This document shows, piece by piece, positions 52,924-61,778 of a stretch of DNA of 64,000 nucleotides (positions are counted from its first letter, which is position 1; each line of letters opens with the position of its first letter). The position numbers and the translations under genes were made by a program. The stretch lies in contig NZ_JACJVI010000011.1 in NCBI RefSeq assembly GCF_014237835.1, positions 62,001-126,000 of the forward strand, read 5' to 3'. Under the pieces are notes generated by a model, which was not told where the DNA came from, did no database searches, and saw only the letters and a list, made by a program, of their open reading frames with translations. Origin of the DNA: Rhizobium sp. AQ_MP (GTDB lineage: Bacteria > Pseudomonadota > Alphaproteobacteria > Rhizobiales > Rhizobiaceae).

Positions 52924-53814
52924 TCAGGCTTCCTTCGCCCGAGTGTCGACGAAGCGCTCGGGCAGGGCGACCATTTGCGGCGAACCGTGATAGGTCACCT
53001 GCGGGAACGGGATGGAAATCCCGTTCTCGTCGAAGGACTTCTTGACCTTCTTGATCATCTCGCGCGACGTCGGCCAGAAATCGGAAGAGGCCGTCCAATA
53101 CCACATGGTGAGAATGACGGCGCTGTCGGCGAGTTGGTCGATATGCGTGGCGACGGCGGGTGTCTTCAGGACGCGCGGATCGCCTTCGGCATGATCGCGC
53201 ATGATCTTCTGCGCAAGCTCGATATCGTCTTCGTAGCCGACGCCGATCTTGAGCTCGAAGCGACGGGTCGTCTCGCGGCTGAAATTGGTGATCGGCACAT
53301 TCCAGAGGATCGAGTTGGGCGCGAGGCGATAAAGGCCGTCGGGCGTCCTGAGCTCCGTGGCAAACAGGCCGATCTCGACGATCGTGCCGGAGATGTTGCC
53401 GGTGTCGATGTATTCGCCCACGCGGAAGGGGCGAAGCACCAGCAGCATGATCCCTGCAGCAATGTTCTGCAGCGTGCCTTGCAGCGCAAGGCCGATGGCA
53501 AGGCCGGCTGCGCCGAGGGCTGCGATGATGGAGGCGGTCTGCACGCCGAATTGCCCGAGCACCGTGACGAAGACGAGGATCAGTGCGCCATAGCGCACGA
53601 CATTGGCAAAGAAGCGCGCCAGCGTTTCGTCAATCCCGCGAACACGCATGAGCCCGGCATGGGTCCAGCGGCTCAGCAGGGACGAGAGCCACCAGCCGAT
53701 GAACAGAAGAAGCAGTGCCCCGATGATCGAGAAGGAATACTGGACCGCAAGCTGGCTTGCCTGCGCCAGGGCCGCCTGTGTCGCGAGGATTGCTTCATTC
53801 GTGTCCAATTCCAT
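52924..53814 (-). CDS. MscS family mechanosensitive channel
   Basis: 296 residues from ATG 53814, with AGGAG nine bases upstream. Three membrane helices: QYSFSIIGALLLLFIGWWLS, YGALILVFVTVLGQFGVQT, and the pore helix TM3 with the Gly/Ala ridge SIIAALGAAGLAIGLALQGT. Then the soluble beta domain with VLRPFRVGEYID and the linker PNSILWNVPITNFSRE. It opens under membrane tension to release solutes on osmotic downshock. Length is that of small MscS proteins. Confidence 0.95.
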   Translation of the reverse strand: MELDTNEAILATQAALAQASQLAVQYSFSIIGALLLLFIGWWLSSLLSRWTHAGLMRVRGIDETLARFFANVVRYGALILVFVTVLGQFGVQTASIIAALGAAGLAIGLALQGTLQNIAAGIMLLVLRPFRVGEYIDTGNISGTIVEIGLFATELRTPDGLYRLAPNSILWNVPITNFSRETTRRFELKIGVGYEDDIELAQKIMRDHAEGDPRVLKTPAVATHIDQLADSAVILTMWYWTASSDFWPTSREMIKKVKKSFDENGISIPFPQVTYHGSPQMVALPERFVDTRAKEA

Positions 53815-53873
53815 GCCGTCATGCTCCTGGGCTGTTGCTGTCCAGGGGCTAGATGGGGCAGGGAGAGGCGAGG

Positions 53874-54854
53874 TCAACCGTTGCTGCGTCCGCCGACCTT
53901 GAGACCCGGGGCCGGCCGCTCCTCGAGCACCTGACGCCGGAAGCGGAAAAGGGCTGCCGGTCGACCGCCCGTGGCAGATTGCGTCGCGCCGGTCGGCTCG
54001 ACGAGTTCGGCTCCATCCACCAGTCGGCGGAAGTTCTGCTTGTGCACATGATGCCCGGCAATCGCCTCGACCGTGCCCTGCAGGTCGGTCAGGGTGAACT
54101 CCGGCGGCATGAGCTCGAAGATCACCGGTCGGTACTTGATCTTGCTGCGCAGCCGGGCCAGCGCGGTTGCGGCAATCCGGCGGTGGTCATGGCGCATCGG
54201 CCGTCCGAGAAGCCCTGCTGTTCGACACCGCTCGACACGCCCGTCCTGAACCGCTTCTTCAACGAGCCCCGCTTCATAGAGAAGCTCGTAGCGTTCGAGC
54301 ACGCGCTCCTCATCGAAGGGAAAGTCGTCGAGGCCGAAGGCCAGCTTCAGCCGGGAGCGGCGCGAACCGCCATGGGAGCGGTCACCATTCGCGTCTCCTT
54401 CCTCGGCCCAGACGGTCAAAGCCGGCAGGATCGCACCGTCGAGCAAGGATGGGCGTCCCTGGCGCCAATCCTCCCACGGCAGATAGCCATACCAGTCGCG
54501 CCAGCGCGCTCCGGAAAGCTCAAGCCTGGCGTCACGGTCTTGGTCGAGACGGGTGAGGGCAAGGTAGCCGACCGAGACCACATGCGGCCCGAGATCCCCC
54601 GGCATCTTGTGGCGCCCGCGGTCCCCGAAGGTGTAAAGCTGTTCGATATAGCCGAGTTCGAGCGCCGTCTGAGCCTCCACCGTGTGCCGCAACGACATTT
54701 CCATCGTTCGGTGGCGGTTCGGGTCGAAGGGCCCGAAAGGCAGCGCATCCAGGCCGTCACCCTCGTCGCCGACGACGAGCAGACGTGGGGCGCGCGCGCT
54801 GATCGCGACGATTGCGGCGTTGAGGCCGATCTCGATCTCCGCCGCGCCGCTCAT
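53874..54854 (-). CDS. nadQ: NadQ-like NAD-biosynthesis regulator (Nudix-related domain plus winged helix, COG4111 type)
   Basis: 326 residues. N-terminal Nudix-like fold (IVAISARAPRLLVVGDE, then FGDRGRH and VSVGYLALTRL) without an intact catalytic Nudix box, followed by a C-terminal winged-helix (YRPVIFELMPPEFTLTDLQG, NFRRLVDGAELVEPTG, then a basic wing GGRPAALFRFRR). This two-part layout is that of the alphaproteobacterial NrtR relative called NadQ. It is the likely repressor of nadABC through the inverted repeat before nadA. Its ATG overlaps the tyrosine phosphatase stop (ATGA). Confidence 0.82.
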   Translation of the reverse strand: MSGAAEIEIGLNAAIVAISARAPRLLVVGDEGDGLDALPFGPFDPNRHRTMEMSLRHTVEAQTALELGYIEQLYTFGDRGRHKMPGDLGPHVVSVGYLALTRLDQDRDARLELSGARWRDWYGYLPWEDWRQGRPSLLDGAILPALTVWAEEGDANGDRSHGGSRRSRLKLAFGLDDFPFDEERVLERYELLYEAGLVEEAVQDGRVERCRTAGLLGRPMRHDHRRIAATALARLRSKIKYRPVIFELMPPEFTLTDLQGTVEAIAGHHVHKQNFRRLVDGAELVEPTGATQSATGGRPAALFRFRRQVLEERPAPGLKVGGRSNG

Positions 54855-55387
54855 GGCCCTGCCGGCTCACGCACGGGAAGCGGCAGCACAAACGGGGTGT
54901 TGCCATCGGCATCGGCACCGCGCCCGAGCGCCTTCACCGCCTTCGTGAAACGTCCACCCCGTCCGAGCAAGGCGTCTCCGATCTCCACAAGCCGCATGTT
55001 CGGCGTCGCAAAGGGCGAGGCCTGCCGCAACCGCTGCGCAAGCGCCTCCTCGTCATCGTCCGGGATCACGGCGAGGCTGGCGATCATGGCGGCTGCCGGC
55101 GAGCGGGACACACCCATCCAGCAATGCACGACAAGCGGTGAACTCTGATCCCATTCCCGGGCAAACGCGATGATATTCGCCACATGCGTCTCCTGTGGCG
55201 CAATCAGGTCGCCCGTCCCGGCAAAGGTAATGTCATTCATGGCAAGCTTCAGATGACGCTCTGCGGAGATGACCGCCGGCCGATGAAAATCCTGATTGGC
55301 GGCAAGCAGGCTGATCATCTCGCGCGCCTTGTGGCGCACGGCCATTTCCGCGATCCTTGCAAGCGGCGACACGACGATCAGGCTCAT
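54851..55387 (-). CDS. Protein tyrosine phosphatase-like protein (CX5R type)
   Basis: 178 residues. The P-loop VVHCWMGVSRSPAAAMIA has Cys and Arg in CX5R spacing; the general acid is probably an Asp in the preceding loop. This group (COG5350-like predicted phosphatase) is common in Rhizobiales. It could act on phosphotyrosine or on a small phosphorylated ligand. Both ends overlap neighbours by 4 nt (ATGA), so it is translationally coupled to the HD gene before it and NadQ after it. Confidence 0.82.
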   Translation of the reverse strand: MSLIVVSPLARIAEMAVRHKAREMISLLAANQDFHRPAVISAERHLKLAMNDITFAGTGDLIAPQETHVANIIAFAREWDQSSPLVVHCWMGVSRSPAAAMIASLAVIPDDDEEALAQRLRQASPFATPNMRLVEIGDALLGRGGRFTKAVKALGRGADADGNTPFVLPLPVREPAGP

Positions 55388-56016
55388 GCGCGGGCCCAGG
55401 TTGTCGATTGTCTGTCCGCTTCGATCTCTTCGAAGCGCTCGAGGAATCTTGCCTGCGCCTGATAGGCCGGCAGGGGTTCGATCAGGATCGTATCGCGGGT
55501 GAAGCCCTTTGGCTGGCCGAAGAATTTGCGCGCCTCCGCTTCGGCGAAGCCGGCAAGAACGGTCGCTTCGAAATAGGCGGAGATCATGTCGGCCTTCTTG
55601 ATCAGGTCCTTCAGCGCCGCCTTTGGATGCGCCGGCAGCCCGAATCGCAGATGGATGGCCGCTTCCAGCCGCTTCTCGACCACCTTGTAGCCGCCACCGA
55701 CCACGGCCTTGAACGGCGAAATCATGTCGCCGATCACATATTCCGGGCCGTCATGCAGCAGCGCGACCATCAGCTCGTCGGCCGTGGCTTTGGGATTGCA
55801 GCGCCGGAAGATGTCCTCGACGATCAGGCTGTGCTGGGCGACCGAGAACGCATGGTCGCCCGAGGTCTGACCGTTCCACCGGGCGACGCGTGCGAGACCA
55901 TGGGCGATATCGGTGATCTCGACATCGAGCGGCGAGGGGTCGAGCAGGTCCAGTCTGCGACCGGACAACATCCGTTGCCAGGCGCGTGCGTTCGGAAGCG
56001 GAGCCGCCGATCCCAT
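55384..56016 (-). CDS. HD domain 5'-nucleotidase-like protein (YfbR type)
   Basis: 210 residues. HD residues are intact: H in SVAQHSLIVEDIF, HD in VALLHDGPEYVIGD, and D in IKKADMISAYFEATV. The order and spacing match YfbR-like 5'-deoxynucleotidases, with the insertion VVGGGYKVVEKRLEAAIHLR. It would dephosphorylate (deoxy)nucleoside monophosphates. One base separates it from ygfZ. Confidence 0.85.
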   Translation of the reverse strand: MGSAAPLPNARAWQRMLSGRRLDLLDPSPLDVEITDIAHGLARVARWNGQTSGDHAFSVAQHSLIVEDIFRRCNPKATADELMVALLHDGPEYVIGDMISPFKAVVGGGYKVVEKRLEAAIHLRFGLPAHPKAALKDLIKKADMISAYFEATVLAGFAEAEARKFFGQPKGFTRDTILIEPLPAYQAQARFLERFEEIEADRQSTTWARA

Positions 56017-56017
56017 G

Positions 56018-56851
56018 TCACGCCTCCTCGGCGGAGCTTGGGAATGTCAGGCCGCTCCAGGCCGGAAGCACAAGGGTGACCGCGACGTCACCGGCGAGGA
56101 TCGGGTCCCCGGCCGCCATGGCTTCGCCGGCCTTGTCGATCCGGACGATCGCAAGCCCTCGCTCGCCGGCCACCGTGCCGAGTGTGCCGATCGACTTGCC
56201 GCCGATGGAGATCTCGGTCCCGGAAGCAGGCAGAGCGATTTCCGCCGAGACGATCACCACGCGGCGACGTGCCGTTGACCGGTGCTGCATGCGCGACACC
56301 ACTTCCTGGCCGACATAGCAGCCCTTGCGGAAGGAGACGCCGCCGGTTTTGTCGAGGAGAATGTCATGCGGAAAGGCGTCCTGCAGCGCGTAGTCGGCAG
56401 ACGATTCCGGCACGCCGTGAATAACCCTCAGTGCATCATAACCCGCGCGGTCCGTGGCGGCACCGGTCTGTCCTACCTCCCGTGACACGGTGCTTCCGGC
56501 AAGTGCGAATCGATGATCCAGGACCTTGCTCGCTGCCTCGCCCCAGCGCACCGTCGCACCCGTTTCGGAACGGGCCTCGATCGTGACGGCGGCCCGCAGC
56601 CTGTACATCGTCATGCGTTTGACGAAAGCGTCGAGCTGATCCGCCCGGATATCGATGAGGAAGCTGTCATCGCTGCGGGAAATCAGGAAATCAAACAGGA
56701 TCTTTCCCTGCGGGGTCAGCAGCGCACCAGGACGCCATTCGTCAGCGACAAGCGCGCCGAGATCCGTGGTGATCAGGTTCTGAAGGAAGTGCTCCGCATC
56801 CGGACCGCCTATACTGACAAAGGCGCGATCGGGGAGGAAGGCTGTGGGCAT
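56018..56851 (-). CDS. ygfZ: YgfZ/GcvT-like folate-binding Fe-S repair protein
   Basis: 277 residues from ATG 56851 (a GTG at 56860 is the alternative). The diagnostic motif KGCYVGQEVVSRMQHR with the conserved Cys is present; upstream FLQNLITTDLGALVADEWRP and GALLTPQGKILFDFLI match the folate-binding fold. It helps maintain some Fe-S enzymes such as MiaB. It leads the cluster ygfZ-HD-phosphatase-nadQ, all packed at -4 to +1 nt. Confidence 0.92.
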   Translation of the reverse strand: MPTAFLPDRAFVSIGGPDAEHFLQNLITTDLGALVADEWRPGALLTPQGKILFDFLISRSDDSFLIDIRADQLDAFVKRMTMYRLRAAVTIEARSETGATVRWGEAASKVLDHRFALAGSTVSREVGQTGAATDRAGYDALRVIHGVPESSADYALQDAFPHDILLDKTGGVSFRKGCYVGQEVVSRMQHRSTARRRVVIVSAEIALPASGTEISIGGKSIGTLGTVAGERGLAIVRIDKAGEAMAAGDPILAGDVAVTLVLPAWSGLTFPSSAEEA

Positions 56852-56957
56852 GTCGGTCACCGGGCTGTTGCAATGCCAAGAGAGTTAGGCGCTGCCAGTC
56901 TAGACGACAAGCAGTCTGCATCACAGCCCACAGTTTGGCCCATGCCAGATTGGCGAG

Positions 56958-57698
56958 TTAGTCGCCGACGGTGAGGAACTTCCAGCGTCCGTCCGGGGTG
57001 ATGCCGATACGGAAGAAGTTGTAGTTGCCGTATTCCTGCATCTCGGTCACGTCGCCCGCCGTGACGATGCGCAACAGTTCGACCTTTTCCTGCGGCGTCA
57101 GGAGGCCGAGCGACTTCCCGGCGAAATACGGCCAGACATAGGCCTCGTCCGCGGTGCCCTTATCGAGCTGCACGAAGCCTGTCGAAAGGATGTCGAGCAG
57201 GATCGCCAGGACCTCCATACCATCGCTGTCACCGGAGATGGCCTTCAAGGCATCGATGGGATCCTGCTCGGGCTCCTGGAGCGGAACGATGGTCTGGTCC
57301 GGACCCGGGTTCATCAACGGCTTCAGCTTGGAAATGTCGCCGGTCGCCGCCGCCTCCATGATCAGCTTGCGCATCCGGCGCACCGGTTCGGGCGCCTTTT
57401 CGATGTCGTAGATCACCTCGGCGGGCGGCCCGGGAGGCTCGAGGCTTTCGGTCTCGTCCGACCCCTGCGGTTTGACCAGGGGATCGGGATCGGGAATCAC
57501 CGGAATCGAATCCTCGAGGATCTCGGGCTCTTCACCCGGACCGGGATCGGTTGGCACCGACTTCCCCTCGGCGGAGGGAGGCGTTACGTCCTTGATGTCT
57601 GACAGCGCCAAGGCGGATGACCCGGTCATCGCGGACGCGAGCACAAGCGCCAGCGCACTTGTCAAGCGAACCAGCCTGACCCGCGACGAGATCATCAT
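56958..57698 (-). CDS. Secreted Pro/Glu-rich protein of unknown function
   Basis: 246 residues from ATG 57698 (second ATG adjacent). Signal peptide with LTSALALVLASAMTGSSALA, then a low-complexity acidic Pro-rich stretch (about residues 35-95: GPGEEPEILEDSIPVIPDP). The C-terminal 130 residues look folded, with RRMRKLIMEAAATGDISKLK and YNFFRIGITPDGRWKFLTVG. Periplasmic. I do not recognise a named family, but the C-terminal text looks like a conserved rhizobial protein. It follows the next small gene by 20 bp. Confidence 0.8.
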   Translation of the reverse strand: MMISSRVRLVRLTSALALVLASAMTGSSALALSDIKDVTPPSAEGKSVPTDPGPGEEPEILEDSIPVIPDPDPLVKPQGSDETESLEPPGPPAEVIYDIEKAPEPVRRMRKLIMEAAATGDISKLKPLMNPGPDQTIVPLQEPEQDPIDALKAISGDSDGMEVLAILLDILSTGFVQLDKGTADEAYVWPYFAGKSLGLLTPQEKVELLRIVTAGDVTEMQEYGNYNFFRIGITPDGRWKFLTVGD

Positions 57699-57718
57699 GT
57701 TGTCCCTCGATTGCTGGC

Positions 57719-57976
57719 TTACTGGAGCTGACGCTCTGGCGAGAACTCGCCGGCGAGCAGCCGGGTCTTCAGCGCATCGAGGACGGCCTCTGCGCCATGT
57801 TCGCCGTGAATCCGGATGGTCTCGCGCATGGCGAGCGCAAAAGCGGCCTCAGCGATGATCTCCGGCTCGATTCCGTCGGCCATGCCGTCGGCCCAGGCTT
57901 CGTTCTGGTATTCCAGCGCAGCCTGCATCTTTTCGTGCACGATCATCTCGTCGATTTCGTTGCGGCGCGGTTCCAT
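57719..57976 (-). CDS. Small conserved-looking protein, 85 residues
   Basis: From ATG 57976, with GAGGAA upstream. Mostly helical and acidic: RRNEIDEMIVHEKMQAALEY, EIIAEAAFALAMRETIRIHG, GAEAVLDALKTRLLAGEF. No signal or membrane segment. It reads as a compact helical bundle; function unknown. Cotranscribed with the secreted Pro-rich gene 20 bp downstream. Confidence 0.75.
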   Translation of the reverse strand: MEPRRNEIDEMIVHEKMQAALEYQNEAWADGMADGIEPEIIAEAAFALAMRETIRIHGEHGAEAVLDALKTRLLAGEFSPERQLQ

Positions 57977-58070
57977 GGGTATTCCTCGAAGCACTTACTC
58001 AGTCCTTAACGACCCTATCAGCCTTTTGCCAAAACGACACGGGGGCAGACTAAAAGAGGTGAATTAATCG

Positions 58071-58496
58071 TTAATTTCCGAAACGAGCGGTAATTTCTGT
58101 GGCGAGTGTTGCGCCTTCGTTACGGTAATTCTGCTCTGCACGAACTGCAGCCGGTGTGCAAGAGGTGTAAACGGACGCGAAGGACCGGTAGCCGCGGTTG
58201 TAGGCTGCTGTCAGTCGAGCACGACGCTTTGGCTCGGCGCGCGTCTCGGCGTCGAGAAGATCCTGAAGTGACTGCCGCCATTCCGGCTCGCCATCCGCCT
58301 TGCAGAGATTGCGCAGGTAGTGGACCGCGCCGATGATTTCCGAAAGCCGTGCCAGGCGATCATCGTAGGGCGTCGGTTTTTCCGTTTCGACCACCGGTGG
58401 GGGAACCGCAGTTTCGGCATTCTCCTGAGCGGCGAGCGGATAGGCGCAGAGGATGAGAGCCGTAGCCCAGGGGAGAAATGTGAGGCGGCTTTTCAT
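58071..58496 (-). CDS. TIGR02301 family secreted protein
   Basis: 141 residues from ATG 58496. Signal peptide MKSRLTFLPWATALILCAYP ending in LAAQ. Mature part: a short Pro-rich segment, then RLARLSEIIGAVHYLRNLC and LTAAYNRGYRSFASVYTSC with two cysteines that could pair. This matches the TIGR02301 conserved hypothetical of Rhizobiales. Its ATG overlaps the NUDIX gene stop by 4 nt (ATGA). Confidence 0.85.
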   Translation of the reverse strand: MKSRLTFLPWATALILCAYPLAAQENAETAVPPPVVETEKPTPYDDRLARLSEIIGAVHYLRNLCKADGEPEWRQSLQDLLDAETRAEPKRRARLTAAYNRGYRSFASVYTSCTPAAVRAEQNYRNEGATLATEITARFGN

Positions 58497-58918
58497 GCCT
58501 TGCCCTCCGAAGGGACAGGAGAGCCCAGGCGCAGGATGCAGTCTCGCACGCTGTCGGGGATTGGGAGATGGAGCACTTCCTCCGGCAGGAACCAATCGGC
58601 CTCCAGGGCATCGCTGCGAGCCTCGGCCTCATCCTCGCCAATGGCATCGACCCGGAAGACCGAGAGCAGGAAGTGGCTGTCCCGCACACCCGGCTCCGGA
58701 CGGAGTTCGACGGTCTCGAACAGACGCGGATTGCTGCCAACGATGCCCGTTTCCTCGAACAGTTCCCTGAGCGCCGTTTCCTCCGGTGTCTCGCCGGGTT
58801 CGGCCCGACCGCCGGGAAAGGCGTAGAGGTCTGCCGCGGGCGGGTTGCCGCGGCGAACGAGGAGATAACGCCCGGCCCGTTCGACGATGGCGGAAGAGGC
58901 GAGGCGAGGCATGCTCAT
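58493..58918 (-). CDS. NUDIX hydrolase
   Basis: 141 residues from ATG 58918 (ATG 58912 also possible); the frame to 59002 lacks a ribosome site. The Nudix box is complete: GGRAEPGETPEE followed by TALRELFEETGI, giving GX5EX7REUXEEXGU. The N-terminal ASSAIVERAGRYLLVRRG resembles MutT/ADP-ribose-type enzymes; possible substrates are dNTPs, sugar nucleotides or NADH. Coupled to the TIGR02301 gene. Confidence 0.92.
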   Translation of the reverse strand: MSMPRLASSAIVERAGRYLLVRRGNPPAADLYAFPGGRAEPGETPEETALRELFEETGIVGSNPRLFETVELRPEPGVRDSHFLLSVFRVDAIGEDEAEARSDALEADWFLPEEVLHLPIPDSVRDCILRLGSPVPSEGKA

Positions 58919-59052
58919 GAAACGGGAACTCCGGTCTTTGATACGCAGCAGGTCGCGAAGCAGCGCGCTCACGATTATCGCGGGCTTTGCGAGCCCCTGC
59001 AAGCACGGGATGGCGTCTTGACCCTCAGGGGGCGGACTGCCATCTACAAGAT

Positions 59053-59817
59053 ATGTGTGGACGTTTTGCGCTGACAGCGAGCCCGGAAGAAGTGGCCGAG
59101 ATCCTCAATGTGATGGAGCTCGAAGGCTTTCCGCCGCGCTACAACATTGCGCCAACCCAGCCGATCCTCGTGGCGGTGGCCTCTCCTCCGGCTGAGCCCG
59201 GGTCCAACCGACCGGATCGCATGGTCGTGCTCGTGCGCTGGGGACTGATCCCCTCCTGGGTCAAGGATCCCAAGGAATTCACGCTGCTGATCAACGCGCG
59301 CTCGGAGACCGCGATCGAGAAGGCCTCCTTCCGCGCTGCCATGCGCCACCGACGGATTCTCGTGCCAGCCTCCGGCTTCTACGAATGGCATCGCCCACCC
59401 AAGGAAAGCGGTGAGAAGTTGCAGGCCTATTGGATCCGCCCGCGCAATGGCGGCATCGTCTGCTTCGGCGGGCTGATGGAAACCTACATGTCGAAGGACG
59501 GCTCGGAACTCGATACCGGCTGCATCCTGACGGTCGGCGCCAACAGAACCATTGGCGAAATCCATGACCGCATGCCGGTGGTTATCGCCCCCGAGGACTT
59601 CACCCGTTGGCTTGACTGCCGGGCCGGCGAACCGCGCGACGTCGTCGACCTGCTGCGTCCCGCGCCAGAGGACTTCTTCGAGACGATCCCGGTGTCCGAC
59701 CTGGTCAACAAGGTCGCCAATGTCGGGCCGGAACTGCAGACGCCGGTTGCGCTGGCGCCAAAAAAGCAAAAGCCCGCAGCGGACAAGTCCGACAACGGGC
59801 AGATGAACCTGTTTTAG
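59053..59817 (+). CDS. SRAP/YedK abasic-site processing protein
   Basis: 254 residues. MCGRFAL puts the catalytic Cys2 directly after Met; it cross-links to abasic sites in single-stranded DNA. Other key segments: RYNIAPTQPILVA, RWGLIPSWVKD, LLINARSETAIEKASFR, CLVPASGFYEWH-like ILVPASGFYEWHRP, and EIHDRMPVVIAPEDFTRWLD (Glu and His). All active residues are in place. It extends about 30 residues past YedK at the C-terminus, with a Lys-rich tail. Confidence 0.94.
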   Translation: MCGRFALTASPEEVAEILNVMELEGFPPRYNIAPTQPILVAVASPPAEPGSNRPDRMVVLVRWGLIPSWVKDPKEFTLLINARSETAIEKASFRAAMRHRRILVPASGFYEWHRPPKESGEKLQAYWIRPRNGGIVCFGGLMETYMSKDGSELDTGCILTVGANRTIGEIHDRMPVVIAPEDFTRWLDCRAGEPRDVVDLLRPAPEDFFETIPVSDLVNKVANVGPELQTPVALAPKKQKPAADKSDNGQMNLF

Positions 59818-59874
59818 TGCAGTCATGGCCGACCGGGGAGGGGCCTGCCGTGTGATTGCGTAGGGGACGGCGCC

Positions 59875-60012
59875 TCAGGCGACCTTCGGTGCCGGCTTGC
59901 GCTTCAGCATCAGGGCTGCCGCGAGAACGGCCTTCAGGCCGAGCGGGCGGTAGTTCAGTGCCAGATTTTCGTTTGCCGGCTTCTGCTGCTCGGCTTGGGT
60001 CTCGGTCGTCAT
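59875..60012 (-). CDS. Small protein, 45 residues
   Basis: From ATG 60012 with GAGGAA six bases upstream: starts MTTETQAEQQKPANENLALN, then a hydrophobic helix GLKAVLAAALML and a basic tail KRKPAPKVA. Could be a tiny membrane-associated or periplasmic-face protein. The longer frame to 60201 has no ribosome site. No family known to me; codon use and ribosome site make it credible. Confidence 0.6.
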   Translation of the reverse strand: MTTETQAEQQKPANENLALNYRPLGLKAVLAAALMLKRKPAPKVA

Positions 60013-60207
60013 TGTCGTTTCCTCGGAGTGTTTCCTGACCAGTGCATTTTTTTGTTTTGCGGCTCTCTCTGCGGAGATCATGACAAAAGCGTGACCTTGG
60101 CTGTGACTCAAATCAAATTTGGAGAAAAAGAGTAGAAATGGAGAGCCCCGCACAAGCTTTTGGGCCTGGCGGGGCTGAAAATTCTTCAATTCGCAGGACA
60201 AAGGGCA

Positions 60208-61068
60208 TCAGACACCCCGATCGATCTCCGAAAGTCCCTTCTCAGCTGATTCTTCGCCGATGGTCAGCGTGCCGTACCGACGGTGCCAGTTCCTCGCGCC
60301 AAAGGGCAGCGAGCAGAGATACAGAAGCACACTGACAACAAGCACTTCCCAGGTGAAGCTCATCAGAAGCGCGACATAGAGCACGACGCCGAGAATCATC
60401 GGCAGAACGAGATCGCGCCGAATATGGCTCGTCTCTGACTTGCCGGACCAGACCGGAAGGCGGCTGACGAGAAGATAGGCGATGACGATCGTATAGGCCG
60501 TGCTGGCATAGGCGAAGATGCCAACCGGCGCGACCCCGAGAAAGCCGAGATAGACCGGCAGCATGACGAGTGCTGCACCTGCCGGGGCCGGCACGCCGAC
60601 GAAGAACTCGGACTGCCAGGGTGCCTTGGTTTCGCGCTCAGCCATGACGTTGAACCGTGCCAGACGAAGTCCGGCCGCGATCGCGTAAATGAGAGCGGCA
60701 ATCCATCCCAGCGAACGTGCCTGGTCGAGCACGAAAACGTAGAGGACGAGGGCGGGGGCGACACCGAAATTGATGATGTCGGCGAGCGAATCCATCTGCG
60801 CGCCGAACTTGGATGTCGCCTTCATCATTCGGGCGACGCGACCGTCGATCCCGTCGAGGAAAGCGGCAGCGAGCACCATGGCGACCGCCAGCTCGTAGCG
60901 GTTTTCGAAGGCCAGCCGGATGCCGGTGAGCCCCGCGCAGATCGCGAGCACGGTAATCAGGTTTGGAATGATCAGACGCAGCGGTATTTCACGCAGCCTG
61001 GGCCCGCGAGCCCCGGAATCGGAAGCACTGATACTACGCGTGTCACTCGTGCGGGTCTGATCGTCCAT
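60208..61068 (-). CDS. pssA: CDP-diacylglycerol-serine O-phosphatidyltransferase
   Basis: 286 residues. It makes phosphatidylserine from CDP-diacylglycerol and serine in the inner membrane. The CDP-alcohol phosphotransferase motif is complete: DGIDGRVARMMKAT followed by SKFGAQMDSLAD (DG-x2-AR-x8-G-x3-D-x3-D). About seven hydrophobic segments. The N-terminal 25 residues are Ser/Arg-rich and likely cytosolic. It starts 11 bases after psd ends, so the two form the phosphatidylethanolamine pathway operon. Confidence 0.96.
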   Translation of the reverse strand: MDDQTRTSDTRSISASDSGARGPRLREIPLRLIIPNLITVLAICAGLTGIRLAFENRYELAVAMVLAAAFLDGIDGRVARMMKATSKFGAQMDSLADIINFGVAPALVLYVFVLDQARSLGWIAALIYAIAAGLRLARFNVMAERETKAPWQSEFFVGVPAPAGAALVMLPVYLGFLGVAPVGIFAYASTAYTIVIAYLLVSRLPVWSGKSETSHIRRDLVLPMILGVVLYVALLMSFTWEVLVVSVLLYLCSLPFGARNWHRRYGTLTIGEESAEKGLSEIDRGV

Positions 61069-61079
61069 CGGTAACCTCC

Positions 61080-61778
61080 TCAGCTACGGCGGCTGATGAC
61101 CGGACCCTTGGCAGAGCCGAATTCGGCAATCACGGTTTCCCCGGCAATCGCCGTCTGGCCGAGCGAGACGCGCGGTTCGGCACCGGCCGGCAGGAAGACA
61201 TCGAGGCGCGACCCGAACCGGATGAGACCGAAGCGTTCACCGGCGTCCAGCGGTTCGTTCGTGTTCGTCCAGCAGATGATGCGACGCGCCACGAGGCCGG
61301 CAATCTGCACGACGCCAATCGGGCCATGCTTGCTCTCGATCACCAGGCCGTTGCGCTCGTTGTCGGTCGAGGCCTTGTCCAGCTCGGCGTTGAGGAACTG
61401 ACCCTCTTTGTAAGCAACTGTGGTGACGCGGCCGCGCACCGGCGCCCGGTTCACATGGCAGTTGAACACGTTCATGAAGACGGTGATGCGCAGCATCGGC
61501 TCATGGCCGAGATTGAGCTCTTCCGGCGGCACGACCATCTGCACCGAGGACACGCGCCCGTCCGCCGGGCTGATGACAAGGTCGTCGTCCTGCGGTGTGA
61601 CCCGCTCTGGATCACGGAAGAAATAGGCGCACCACAGCGTCAGCACCATCCCGATCCAGAACAGGGGATCCCAGATCCAGCCGAGCACCAGCGACGCAAC
61701 GAAGAAGGCCGCGACGAAGGGATAGCCTTCCTTGTGCACTGGCACGATCGTCTTGCGGATGGTTTCGAACAGATCCAT
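61080..61778 (-). CDS. psd: Phosphatidylserine decarboxylase proenzyme
   Basis: 232 residues, the short PSD type of alphaproteobacteria and Gram-positives. It decarboxylates phosphatidylserine to phosphatidylethanolamine. Two N-terminal membrane segments ([20 protein letters not shown] region), then the catalytic domain with [27 protein letters not shown], and the self-cleavage site G221-S222 in AEFGSAKGP, whose Ser becomes the pyruvoyl group. All are intact. Confidence 0.96.
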   Translation of the reverse strand: MDLFETIRKTIVPVHKEGYPFVAAFFVASLVLGWIWDPLFWIGMVLTLWCAYFFRDPERVTPQDDDLVISPADGRVSSVQMVVPPEELNLGHEPMLRITVFMNVFNCHVNRAPVRGRVTTVAYKEGQFLNAELDKASTDNERNGLVIESKHGPIGVVQIAGLVARRIICWTNTNEPLDAGERFGLIRFGSRLDVFLPAGAEPRVSLGQTAIAGETVIAEFGSAKGPVISRRS

